A DNA stretch of 64,000 nucleotides from NCBI RefSeq assembly GCF_902635505.1, contig NC_045432.1:77055051-77119050 (forward strand), read 5' to 3'. The notes under the pieces were generated by a model. That model saw only the letters and a list, made by a program, of their open reading frames with translations. It did no database searches and was not told the origin of the DNA. A program made the position numbers and the translations under genes. Shown here piece after piece: positions 48,501 through 58,859 of this stretch. The stretch is from Sarcophilus harrisii. Lineage: Eukaryota; Chordata; Mammalia; Dasyuromorphia; Dasyuridae. How positions within the stretch are numbered: position 1 is the stretch's first letter; the number at the start of each line of letters is the position of its first letter.

Positions 48501-50855
48501 TGGGTCCTATAGTTCTTGTATGTATTCATTCTCTATCCACATTCACTTAGAAACTCACACATTTAGACTTAGACTCCAAAAAAAGTCAAAGAACAAATTC
48601 CCATTGTGTCCTATAGTTATTCTGTATATTAATTCTCTGTCCACATTCACTTAGAAACACACACTGAGGCTTAAACTCCAAGAAAAGTAAGAGAAAAAAT
48701 TCCCATTTAACCCAAATTGTTCTTATATTAATTCTCCATCCAAATTCACGAAACTCCAACTGGAGGCCAAACTCCAAGAAAATAGACAAAATTCATTGGG
48801 TCCCATAGTTATTCTATATATTAATTCTCTGTCCACATTCACTTAGAAACTCACACTGAGGTTTAAAATCCAAGAAAATAGAAAATTCTATTGGGTCCCA
48901 TAGTTATTTAATATTAATTTCTGTCCAATTACTTAGAAACTCACACACCGAGGCTTTAAACCCAAGAAAATCAGAGGCAAAATTCTATTGTCCCATAGTT
49001 ATTCCTATATAAATTTTTGTCCCCATTCACCTAGAAACTCACACACCTGAGTTAAACTCAAAAAAAGTCAGATACACCTTACCAATTGCCCTTGGGTCCT
49101 ATTTTTTTATATATTAATTTTATCCACATTCCCTTAGAAACTCCCACACTCAGCTTTAAACTCCAAGAAAATAGGAAAATTCTATTGGGTCCCAGAGTTA
49201 TTCTTATATTACCCTCTGTCCACATTTCCCTAAAACCACACACTCAGTTTTAAACCCGAAAATCAGAGGCAAATGTCCCATTGGGTCCCTATAGTTATTC
49301 TTATATTTATTTCTGTCCACATTCACCTACAAAACCTTACACACTAAAGCCAAACTCCAAGAAAATTCAAGGCAAAAACTACTTTACATAGTTATACTAT
49401 ATATTAATGTTTGGTCCACATTCACTTAGAAACCTCCACACCGAGGCTTAAACTCCAAGAAAATTAGAGACAAAATTCTATTTCCCAGGAGTTATTCTTA
49501 TATTCCTCATCCACATTCCCTTAGAAACTCACACACTGAGGCTTAAACTCCAAGAAAATCAGAGGCAAAATTCCCATTGGGTCCCATAGTTATTCTATAT
49601 ATTAATTCTCTATCCACATTCACTTAGAAACTCACACACTCAGGCTTAAACTCCAAGAAAATCAGAGGCAAAATTCCCATTGGGTCCCATAGTTATTCTA
49701 TATATTAATTCTCTATCCACATTCACTTAGAAACTCACACACTCAGCTTTAAACTCCAAGAAAATCAGAGGCAAAATTCCCATTGGGTCCCATAGTTATT
49801 CTATATATTTATTCTCTGTCCACATTCACCTACAAACTCACACACTCAGGTTTAAACTCCAAGAAAATCAGAGGCAAAATTCCCATTGGGTCCCATAGTT
49901 ATTCTATATATTTATTCTCTGTCCACATTCACCTACAAACTCACACACTCAGCTTTAAACTCCAAGAAAATCAGAGGCAAAAGTCCCATTGGGTCCCATA
50001 GTTATTCTATATATTTATTCTCTGTCCACATTCACCTACAAACTCACACACTCAGACTTAAACTCCAAGAAAAGTAAGAGACAAAATTCCCTTTGGGTCC
50101 CAGAGTTATTCTTTATATCAATTCTCTATCCAAATTCATTTAGAAACTCACACACTGAGGCTCAAACTCCAAGAAAAGTAAGAGAAAAAATTCCCATTGG
50201 GTCCTATATTTATTCTATATATTAATTCTCTGTCCACATTCACCTAGAAACTCACACACTCAGAGTTAAACTCTAATAAAAAGTCAGATACACACTTACC
50301 AATTCTCCTTGGGTCCTATAGTTCTTGTATATATTCATTCTCTATCCACATTCACTTAGAAACTCACACACTCAGCTTTAAACTCCAAGAAAATCAGAGA
50401 CAAAATTCCCATTGGGTCCCATAGTTATTCTATATATTCATTCTCTGTCCACATTACCCACAAACTCCACACTCAGATTTAAACCCAAGAAAGTAAGAGA
50501 CAAAATTCCCTTTGGGTTCCAGAGTTATTCTTTATATCCAAATTTTTAAAATAAAAAGGTCAAAAAAATTAAAAAATTCCCTCCCAATTAATCTTTATAT
50601 ATTCCTTCCCCGCCAAATTCCTTTGAAACTACAATTAGGCTTTAAACTCCAAAGAAAATCAAGAGAAAAATTCCAATTGGGTCCCAAGTTATTCTTATAT
50701 CAATTCTTTCCACATTCCACCTAAAACTACAAGCTTTTAAACTCCAAGAAAATCAGAAACAAAATTCCCATTTCCTAAGTTTTCCTATATTTACCCTCTT
50801 CCACATTCACCTAAAAACTCACACAATTGGTGAAACCCCAAGAAAACGAGACAAA
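33540..50855 (+). repeat. Satellite array core, about 165 units of 103 bp (type A) and 112 bp (type B)
   Basis: Type A has the order CATTCACTTAGAAACTCACA, CTGAGGCTTAAACTCCAAGA, AAATCAGAGGCAAAATTCCC, ATTGGGTCCCATAGTTATTC, TATATATTAATTCTCTGTCC. Direct counting between equal points gives 103 bp (for example 49,611 to 49,714; 49,783, 49,886, 49,989). Type B has AAATAAAAAGTCAGATACAC, ACTTACCAATTCTCCCTGGG, TCCTATAGTTCTTGTATGTA and measures 112 bp (34,061 to 34,173). Type B is interspersed, about one in every four to eight units. Since 103 is not a multiple of three, reading frames rotate from unit to unit; the many open frames (Ile/Tyr/Ser/His/Thr-rich) are repeat translations. Some blocks show dense small deletions that look like poor consensus. 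Confidence 0.95.
36700..46110 (+). repeat. Two copies of a higher-order block of about 4.8 kb inside the array
   Basis: Rare unit variants recur in the same order at a fixed distance: ATTTAGACTTAGACTCC at 36,761 and 41,607; a CATATTTAG unit at 37,671 and 42,516; the CATTCGCCTAG unit at about 37,780 and 42,625; AGATGAAAAG at 40,051 and 44,829; the CACATTTAAACTTAAAC unit at about 41,391 and 46,042. Offsets are 4.65-4.85 kb, about 46-47 units. Confidence 0.75.
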
Positions 50856-50859
50856 ATTT

Positions 50860-51915
50860 TGGGGTTTTTTAAAATTTCCCCCCCCAAATTTTAAAAAAAT
50901 TTTTTTAAACCCCAAAAAAATAAAATTTTTAAAAAAAAAAAATTTTTCCCAATTCCCAAAATTTAAAAAATTTTTTAAAAAAAAAAAAACCCCCCCGGGT
51001 TTTTTAAAAAAAAAATTTCCCATTTCCCCTTTTTAAATTTTTCCTTTTAAAAAAAAAAATTCCCCCAAAAATTTTTAAAAAATTTCCTTTCCCCTTCAAT
51101 TAAAAAAAAAGTTTTTTTTAAACCCAAAAAAAAAAATTTAATTTCCCAAAAAAAATTTTTTAAAATTTTCCAATTTTAAAATTTTAAATTTCCTTTCCCC
51201 AAAAAAAAGGGAAACCCCCCCTTTTAATTTAAATAAAAATTTTCCCAAATTTTCCCCCTTTTTTTTAAATTTTTAAAAAACCCCAAAAAATTTTCCCAAT
51301 TTGGAAAAAAAAAAAAAATTAAAAACCCCTTTTTAAAATTTTTGGAAAAAAATTTTTTTTTTAAAAAAAAAAAAATTTTTTTAAAAAAAAACCCAAAAAA
51401 AAAAAATTTTTTTTAAAAAACAAAATTTTTAAAAATTTTTTTAAAAAAAAAACCCCCAAAAAAAAAAAAAAAAAAAACCCCCCCCTTTTTTTTTTTTTAA
51501 AATTCCCCCCAAAAAAAACTTTAAAAAACCCAAAAAAAGGGTTTTTTTTTTTTTTCCCAAATTTTAAAAAATTTTTAAAAATTCCCCAAAACCCCGGGCC
51601 CAAAAATTTTTAAACTTAAAAATTTTTAACAACCCTTTAAAAACCCTTGGGCCCCCTTTTTTAAAAAATTTTCCTTTTCCCTTGTTTTTTAAAAATTTTT
51701 TTAACAAAAAAAAAAAAAAAATTTCCGGGAAAAAAAATTTTTTTTTTTTTTTTTTTCCCTTTTAAAAACCCCAACCCCTTTTAAAAAAACCCCAAAAAAA
51801 AAAATTTTTTTTCCCCTTTTTAAAATTAATTTTTTAAAAAAAAAAAACCCCTTTTTTAAATAAATTTTTTTTTTAAAATTTTTCCCCCCGGGGGTTTTTA
51901 AGGGTTTTTTTTTTA
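50860..51915. other. Homopolymer smear, probable assembly artefact
   Basis: About 1.05 kb made almost only of runs of A, T and C of 2-15 bases, with very few G. It starts gradually after error-rich satellite units and stops abruptly at clean satellite sequence near 51,921. Faint phrases such as TTTAAACCCCAAAAAAA recall the unit's TTAAACTCCAAGAAAA, as if a satellite had been run-length distorted. Phe/Lys frames on the minus strand are meaningless. Confidence 0.85.
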
Positions 51916-51916
51916 A

Positions 51917-52235
51917 ACCCTTGTATATATTCATTCTCTATGCACATTCATTTAGAAACTCACACACTCAGACATAAACTCAAAGGTAAGTCAGAGCGAG
52001 ACTTACAGAATCATCCTGGGTCCTATATTTATTCCATATATTCTTTTCTTAAAAGTCAGGGACTTATATACTCCCTCCCACTGGGTTCCTAATTGTTTCC
52101 TGTCTCTATTGTCTGCAAACATTGTGTTAGACACACACGGACACCTCCTGGCCCAGGTGCCTTCATTCCCTAGGCACATTCTTTGGCCACAATCTCACAC
52201 AGACTCACTCAGAGACACACACATACACTCACCCC
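51917..52235 (+). repeat. Diverged right edge of the satellite array
   Basis: TATATTCATTCTCTATGCAC, CATTTAGAAACTCACACACT, AACTCAAAGGTAAGTCAGAG and TCCTGGGTCCTATATTTATT are type-B-like units; after 52,070 the similarity fades into CA-rich text (GTTAGACACACACGG), mirroring the left edge. Confidence 0.8.
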
Positions 52236-52985
52236 ACACAGTATCATTTGTGTTTGCCTTCACCAAGTAGCCTTAGAGCTGGGAGCCTCTGCCCCCGTGT
52301 CTGCTTTCAGGAAGCGGGTGCCAGGGGAGACTTTGTGGCCTTGACTTGCCCACACCCCTGCCAAGGGCTCCCCAGACTCGGAGGAGCCCCAGAGCTTTTG
52401 CCGTTTCTCAGGGCTGCTGGCCCAGGTCCTGCTCCACCTCCCACAGTCCCCTGCTGCCCTCATGATCCCAGGCCCTTAGTGCTTTCCCCTTCCCCCGGCT
52501 TTGCGGGGGAAACTCCCAGAAGCAAGGCCCGAGACAAGTGTTGGTGGGTCTGGAGGAGGCAGAGAGCTGGCCTGGGGCTGTGGGGGAGAGCCAGGGGTAG
52601 GGGGAGAAGTGGGGAGCCAGAGCCTTGGGCTGCAAGGGGAGCCTGGTGAGAGGGGCAGGCCCCCGGTGGTCCTGCCTGGCTCCGGGGCAGTGAGTACTTC
52701 GGGCAAGCCAAGGCCCCCCCATCCTGGCTCTTAGAAGCAGAGACCCCGTATTTCTGCCCTGGTCAGGGCTGTACCCAGAGGGTCTGGGGCAGGGCGACGC
52801 GGGTGCCCGAGTGGGAGCCCTTCTGAGCCACTGAGGCTGGTGCTCCTCATCTTAGCTGACCCCAGGGAACTTGGCTGCTTTTCCCCCCAAGATGGCCAGT
52901 GCCCCTGAGCGCCCCCCTCCCTTCCTCCCCACCAGCCCCCTTCGGAAAAACCAGACAAGAGAACAAGAGGTGCAATGCCAACTGC
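52236..52985. other. GC-rich DNA between array and the 53-kb gene
   Basis: No supported exon. Overlapping Pro/Gly/Arg-rich frames occur on both strands. This is the 3' flank of the gene at 53.3-54.6 kb. Confidence 0.45.
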
Positions 52986-52989
52986 TGTT

Positions 52990-52995
52990 TTTAAT
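52990..52995 (-). terminator. Poly(A) signal ATTAAA of the 53-kb gene
   Basis: ATTAAA on the minus strand, about 315 nt after the TAG at 53308, followed by a GT-rich stretch (TTGTTCTCTTGTCTGG) typical of a cleavage-site downstream element. Confidence 0.6.
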
Positions 52996-53307
52996 GATAT
53001 GCTGTGCAAAGCTTTAGGGAGGAGACCTCAAGGTCAAGATTTTATTTCAGGGAGATTTGCTAGAAGTGGGAAACTGCAAAGGGCAGGGGGGGGGGCAGCT
53101 AATGAGCCTGGAGAAGCTGGGATTGAGGACATTGGGGAGCACATGCTCCGATCCCAAGGGAAGGACCTGGCGGGGTTTGCTCGGGGAGGGGGCCCTGTGG
53201 TCGCAGGCAACATGGCTGACCCGGGCAGTTGTTGTTACCTCCCAGAGCCTCCCCACTGGTCTTATTTCCCTGGATCTTCAGGGTCCTCCTCCTCCAGGCC
53301 GGCCCCT

Positions 53308-54611
53308 CTAAGCGTTGTTCCCGGTGGCGACGTCCTCGCTGCCGTCGCCTTCGCCCTCGGCTTTCTGCTGAATGGTGCTCTCCGCGGCCTCTTGAGCCTT
53401 GGTGCTACCGGTCTCATCGCGTTCCTTCTCCTTGTCCTCCTGGATGGTCAGCAGATCCCCTCCTTTCTCCTCTTTCTTCACCTGTTCTTTCTTGGCGGCA
53501 TCATCACCTTTCCCTTTTCCGGACTTCATGGTAGAGCTTCTCTGTCTGCCCTTGGAAGTGCTCTTGGCCTTGCGGGACAAGATGCCTGAAAAGAACAACA
53601 ATGGGCAATGGAGGGGGAGAGAGAGAGAGAGAAAAAAACAAGGCAGGGTGGGGGGGGAGAGAGAGAGATGGAGAATGGTTTGTGGGCTGGAAATAACAGA
53701 GTTAGTGACTGTGGAGAGGCCGAGGCTGCACACGGCCCCATCTGCGTGTGCTCTCTCAGGCCTCAGCTCACAAGCCATGCTGTTTGGCATCATTGTATCC
53801 AGGGCCTAGCACACGGCCTTGTGGAGAACTTCCAGAAACTTCTAAAAACGGCTTCCAGTGAAAACCAAGAGATTAAATACACTCCTTAAAAAACAAGAGG
53901 AGGAGGAATGGAGTCACAGCCACTCGTTAGCACCCAGAGTGGCAAGAAATGGGGCATTGGCTTCTCTTTTTCAGGGGCCCCCCGTGAGCCTAAATGCCTC
54001 CTTCTGTTTTTCCTGAAGGGTAGGACTCCATTTTCAATCATCTCTAATCAACTCAGTTTTCTGGCACCTGGAGATCTTGGTTCCAACTGCCTAACTGACC
54101 CAACTAGATATCATAAAATAGGGGGAAATTGGCCCAGATTCCTTGATCAAATGGGCTCACAGACTCTTCTCTTTCAGGAATCTCAAAAACACAAGGGAAG
54201 GGCTCAGCTCTACTGTTTTGAGGGGCCTGTATCTGGATCCAAAACCTTGAAAACAAAAGATCTTGCCTCCCCTGGCAGACCGGGCTCACCCTCCCATACC
54301 TCACCCCCCCCAAAGGGCCCATAATCCACCCCTCATGGGCCCATAGCCCCCCCCCTCATCCCCACATGGGCCCACAGGCCTTCCCCCCCCCCCCAGGGCC
54401 CAAGCTCCCCAGCCTCACCCTTGATGTCCAGGTCCTGGGAGAGCGAGGGCTCCAGGGCCCGTTCGTCCTCGTCGTCCAGGGATCCTTCCTGGCAGGTCAG
54501 CTCAGGCACAGTGATGTCCCAGGAGTCCCTCTTAGGTGATGGAGTCTTGCCAGCGGAGGCATCACCTTGCTCAACACTAGCAGCCTTCTCGCCTTCGGTG
54601 ACTTCACTCAT
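53308..54611 (-). CDS. Two-exon gene for a 156-residue charged protein, unrecognised
   Basis: Coding exons are 54419-54611 and 53308-53585 on the minus strand, joined across an 833-bp intron (53586-54418). The ATG at 54611-54609 has a near-perfect Kozak context (ACCACCATGA). The donor is G|GTGAGG at 54418 and the acceptor TTCTTTTCAG|GC ends at 53586; the join keeps the frame (Lys-64, Gly-65 split, Ile-66). Exon 1 codes an acidic part with TPSPKRD (residues 23-29), WDITVPELTC (31-40) and DDEDE (46-50). Exon 2 codes a basic stretch (ILSRKAKSTSKGRQRSSTMK, 66-85), KKEQVKKEEKGG (96-107), then a Glu/Lys/Gly/Asp-rich tail ending in NNA. No signal peptide or membrane span is seen. The composition suggests a disordered, possibly nuclear or chromatin-associated protein, but that is only inference. 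TATA box and ATTAAA signal are present. I do not recognise the family. Confidence 0.7.
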
Positions 54612-54707
54612 GGTGGTAAAGAGGTCAGGCTCTGCCACAGGAGGAGGTGGTAACTGCCTGCCAAGTGGGGAAGAGCAAGTGACTGGGACTGCTGGCGCTG
54701 CTGCTCA

Positions 54708-54714
54708 ATTTATA
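54708..54714 (-). promoter_or_regulatory. TATA box of the 54-kb gene
   Basis: The minus strand reads CCCTCTATAAATTGAG, with the TATA element about 97-103 nt upstream of the ATG. A start near 54,680 would give a 5' UTR of about 70 nt. A CAACAATTGTTGCC near-palindrome lies about 10 nt further upstream. Confidence 0.6.
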
Positions 54715-54719
54715 GAGGG

Positions 54720-55690
54720 CTGGCAACAATTGTTGCCCCTTGACCCCGCCCCCTTTCCATTCTCCTGTCCTGCCCCCGCCCCGCTTACCTCATCGCTCCC
54801 CCACCTCTGGGAGTTTTCTAGGCCACCCCTGCTCAAGGCCCCCTCCTGGGGCCTGATGGGACTATCTCCCCATTGTCCCCTTAAAGCTGCTTGTCCCCAG
54901 CTTCCAGCGCCCCCTTTTCCCTAGAACCCTTGTTCCCGTGAGCCCCCAACCCACTGGCCTTGCTCGTCCCCCTTCCCCTCCCCCCAGCACCTTTCAGAAT
55001 AAGTTAGGTTTGGGTGAGAGGAGAAACCAGCTGTGGGTGGGAGAGAAGAAGCCGATATTGCTTCAATGTTAAAACCTGGGAAGAGCAGGGGCCTCTGGGA
55101 GAGGGCTGCAGGGAAAGAGCCACATAGGAACGCCGGCTGGGGGAAGGGCAGGAATCCCCCAATCCGGGCTTGGTGCACAGGGCCCCTCCAGGTCCAGCCT
55201 CGGCCACCCCGAGGCCGGCAGGGGGGCCCCAACTGACCGAGACCGGGGACAACCTTGGTGGCCTAAGACCTGCCCCGAATCTGCCCCCTCCTGTCCCCCA
55301 GAGGGGCTCGGGCTCCAAGGGGGCGCTGCTCCACTCATTGTCACTAAGATGTGAAACATCCACGAAGCCCTCCTGCTGGAGTAGCCCACAATCCCACAGT
55401 CCCAGCATGCTATGGGGCTTCAGCAGACACCCGGTCTAAAGCCCCACAGGGCCAGTCAGAAGCTCGGGGCCTCCCACTGGGGCCCTTCGGCCTAGTCGTG
55501 GTCAGACCCCTAGAGACAATGCTCTGGGCCAGCCCCGCCACCATTCTGGCCGCTCCCCAATTGTGGACCCTGTCTCTGGTTCTGGGCCCTGTCACCATTC
55601 TGGGCTTTGCTCATTGTTTTCTCATCTAGGTTCAAAGGCCACCTCACACCCCTGTGACGTATAGGGCTTTGGGCAAGGGGCCCTTCTCTC
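54720..55690. other. GC-rich upstream region of the 54-kb gene
   Basis: No convincing exon. Open frames on both strands overlap and look base-driven. C-rich stretches and CpGs are moderately frequent. Confidence 0.4.
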
Positions 55691-57040
55691 TGGGCCTCAG
55701 TTTCCCCATCTACAAAGTGATTCCTCTAAGGGGGTGGGGGGAGATCAGGAGCCAGAGCCCACTTCCTCATCCTTGCCCTCTGCAGGGAGGGGGGGAGAGG
55801 GAGACTTGCTTCAGTTACTTGCTGACAAAGTGATAGGGTGTCCCTTTCTCTAAGGGATCTCAGTTTCCCCATCTACAAAGTGATAGGGTGTCCCTTCCAA
55901 CGGGACATATAAGGGGGGTTCCTAGGAGCCGGAGCCCACCGCCTCATCCTTGCCCCCTGCGGGGAAGGGGAGGGGGAAACTTGCTTTATTTGGTAACAGC
56001 TCCCATCCCCAGACTGGGGCCTCTGTGATGTCAGCCCACTGCCCCCTCAGGACCCCACTGAAGCTCCCCACTGCCCCATCATGGGCCCTTCCTCTCTCTG
56101 TCTCACTTTCCCCATCTACAAAGTGATTCTTCTAAGGGGGGGGGGTCAGGAACCAGAGCCACTTTCTCATCCTTGCCCCCTGCAGGGAGGGGGAGACTTG
56201 CTTCAGTTACTTGCTGACAAAGTGATAGGGCATCCCTTTCTCTAAGAGATCTCAGTTTCCCCATCTACAAAGTGATAGGGTGTCCCTTCCAACGGGACAT
56301 ATAAGGGGGGTCCTAGGAGCCGGAGCCCACCGCCTCATCCTTGCCCCCTGCGGGGAAGGGGAGGGGGAAACTTGCTTTATTTGGTAACAGCTCCCATCCC
56401 CAGACTGGGGCCTCTGTGATGTCAGCCCACTGCCCCCTCAGGACCCCACTGAAGCTCCCCACTGCCCCATCATGGACCCTTCCTCTCTCTGGGCCTCAGT
56501 TTCCCCATCTACAAAGTGATTCCTCTAAAGGGGGGGTCCTAGGAACAGGAGCCCACTTTCTCATCCTTGCCCCTTGCAGGGAGGAGGAGGGGGACAGAGA
56601 ACTTGCTTTAGTTACTTGCTGACAAAGTGATAGGGTGTCCCTTTCTCTAAGGGATCTCAGTTTCCCCATCTACAAAGTGATAGGGTGTCCCTTCCAACGG
56701 GACATATAAGGGGGGTTCCTAGGAGCCGGAGCCCACCGCCTCATCCTTGCCCCCTGCGGGGAAGGGGAGGGGGAGACTTGCTTTATTTGGTAACAGCTCC
56801 CATCCCCAGACTGGGGCCTCTGTGATGTCAGCCCACTGCCCCCTCAGGACCCCACTGAAGCTCCCCACTGCCCCATCATGGACCCTTCCTCTCTCTGGGC
56901 CTCAGTTTCCCCATCTACAAAGTGATTCCTCTAAGGGGGGGGGGGAAATCAGGAGCCGGAGCCCACTTCCTCATCCTTGCCCCCTGCGGGGAGGAGGAGG
57001 GGGACAGAGAACTTGCTTTAGTTACTTGCTGACAAAGCCA
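55690..57040 (+). repeat. About 400-bp tandem repeat, roughly 3.4 copies
   Basis: The landmark GACATATAAGGGGGG starts at 55,904, 56,296 and 56,701, spacing 392 and 405 bp. Each unit holds CTCAGTTTCCCCATCTACAA twice (a MIR-like phrase), CCTTGCCCCCTGCGGGGAAG, GGTAACAGCTCCCATCCCCA and TCTGTGATGTCAGCCCACTG. Copies are very similar, so the amplification is recent. Frames starting MPPAGKGRG that occur twice (56,341 and 56,747) arise from it. Confidence 0.9.
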
Positions 57041-58310
57041 TGCTGAGCCATGACTGGGATTGAGGTGGGCCGCCCCTGAGCCTCAGTTGTCCATATTTTG
57101 CTTGTCCCCTGGAACGGGTTTCCTCGGGTGCCCCCCCCCACTGCCCTAATTCTTCCCAGCCTTGAAGCTTAGGCTACTTTGTGTGACAAACCAAGGGAGA
57201 TACAGGAACAGCCCGGCCCCTCGGACGCTTGCCAGGGGCCGTGGCCTTCCTCCCCTGCCCGTGGTCCCGCTCCATGTTTCTCTTTGGGGACACCAAGCCC
57301 TGATAAGGCAGAGTAACAAATTCATGGCCCCGTGCCCACCAAGGAGGGCCGCGGTTGCAACACTTCTCGGAGCCTGTGTCCCTGTGCTATCTGCAGGGAG
57401 TGAGGTCCCAGGGTTGGTGGGAGGGCGGCGGCTCAGCAGCCCCACACTTTGTATCAAGGAGAAACTAGGCCATGGGAACCGGAGCCCCCCGGCCCCCAGC
57501 TCTGCCTGGGAACGGGCAGGAGTGCCCACCTCGGCATCTTTGGCCGGGCTCTCTCTGCCTATTGTTCCAGCGGCCCATCTCCTCCCACAGAGCTGGCCGT
57601 GCTCCTACACGTAGACCTGAGCAGGACCACTATCATATCTCTTCTCACTCCCCTCCTCCCTGGCTGTGGGACCACCGCAAGAAGCCCCCCTGACAGTGGA
57701 CAAGCCCCATGTTGTTCTCCAGCAATGTGGGGGCTCAAGTCCTGGGGGGGGCAAGCCGGGGATGTGTTTGGGACCGCTTCCCTCTGGCTTTATGGTCTCA
57801 GGGAATTCAAGTCCAGACCCTCAGAGACCATTTATTCCAATTCCTCCTTTTCTACAGAGGGGTAACAGAGGTCTGGAGAGACAAAGGGCCAGCCCACAGT
57901 CTGATAGGATTATTAACCTGGAGGAACTTTGGGCTTCCCAGCCTCCAAGTCCCTCAGTCATCAGCAGATGTTCTGGCCCACAGAGCTTAACTCCCAACTA
58001 GTCCAACCAACTTTGAGAGCCAACAGGTTTCCCTTTGAACCACTTTCCCTTTTCAGCTTTCAGTTATTCTAGGGGGCCCCAAGCATCTGCCCCCTGGAAA
58101 TCCCAGCAGTGGTGAGCCCTTGCCTCCTTCATTGCCTTCTGCTTTCCACATCTGTCTTCTGTCCCATGATTCTTTTCAATCACCCACCACCCTCATAGTC
58201 ACTGAACTCATTTGACCAAAGTCGTGCTGGTCAATGCAAAAATAAAAGGTTCCCAAAGCAAAGCCAGGTTTCTTTCCTTGTGGGAAGGATTTTCCTTAGG
58301 GCTGGGTCCC
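57041..58310. other. Intergenic DNA, no gene seen
   Basis: Frames of 90-150 codons occur on both strands without family resemblance. A likely old MIR phrase occurs near 57,820-57,880 (CCTTTTCTACAGAGGGGTAA). Confidence 0.4.
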
Positions 58311-58440
58311 TAGAGATCAGCCAGTTCAATCCTCCCTATTAACAGAGAGAGAAACTGAGGCTCACACTGGGTAAAATAGAACCCCACCTCTGACAGCTAA
58401 TAAGGGGAATGGCCAGGATCTGAATCCAGCTGCTTTGTCT
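58310..58440 (-). repeat. MIR SINE
   Basis: AACAGAGAGAGAAACTGAGG, then CTGACAGCTAATAAGGGGAA and GATCTGAATCCAGCTGCTTT: antisense MIR core. Confidence 0.65.
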
Positions 58441-58559
58441 CTAAGGGCTGCTGAACGAGATGAGGCGAGATCTTTCAAGACAGTTGTGAAAATTGAGTAA
58501 GACTTCATCTAGTTCAGGGTTTCAGTAGGCCTGAAGGACTTAGAGCATTGATCCAAGGG

Positions 58560-58850
58560 CATACTTAAGTCCCATGACATCATTTTCTCCCAATTTGAAT
58601 CAAATATGGGCAACTAGGTACTTATTGGTCAAGTTCAATTTCTTGGGGAGTTCCTGAGACCCTCATCCAATGAGGATGAGGGTCAGTGGTGCGAGGGGGT
58701 ATTTGCATTTGGGATTAAAGTTAATCCTGCCCCAGAAGGTGTCTGCGCCACAGGTGGGAATTCTCAGGAGAATCTAATAAACTTTGCTTTGCCTCTAGAG
58801 ATCTCTCTACCTTTTTTTTTTTTTATTAAATGGTGACCCCTCCCCATTTC
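58560..58850 (+). mobile_element. Possible LTR fragment
   Basis: The text TCTAATAAACTTTGCTTTGC (a poly(A) signal in the form usual for retroviral R regions) is followed about 50 bp later by TTTATTAAATGGTGACCCCT, which could be an LTR end plus the start of a primer-binding site. No matching second LTR or internal region is recognised. A fossil if real; age and family unknown. Confidence 0.3.
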
Positions 58851-58859
58851 TGAGCCACA

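Noticed and set aside
36028-50225. Many open frames of 60-120 codons rich in Ile, Tyr, Ser, His and Thr
   Set aside because: They recur at the satellite period, rotate frame because 103 is not a multiple of three, and contain the same repeated phrases. They are translations of the satellite.
50811-51934. Phe/Lys/Gly-rich frames in the homopolymer tract
   Set aside because: They come from runs of A, T and C in what looks like failed consensus sequence.
32235-52235. CRISPR-like array
   Set aside because: Units are contiguous variants of one sequence without unique spacers, and the genome is vertebrate.
32235-52235. Identity with RSX or DXZ4
   Set aside because: No evidence in the sequence. 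DXZ4 has kilobase GC-rich units. RSX lies near HPRT1/PHF6, and the one gene recognised here is of the Xq23 group. Kept only as something to search.
54333-54638. Longer N-terminus for the 54-kb gene starting upstream of the chosen ATG
   Set aside because: The upstream codon is GTG, not ATG; the ATG at 54611 has the ideal context.
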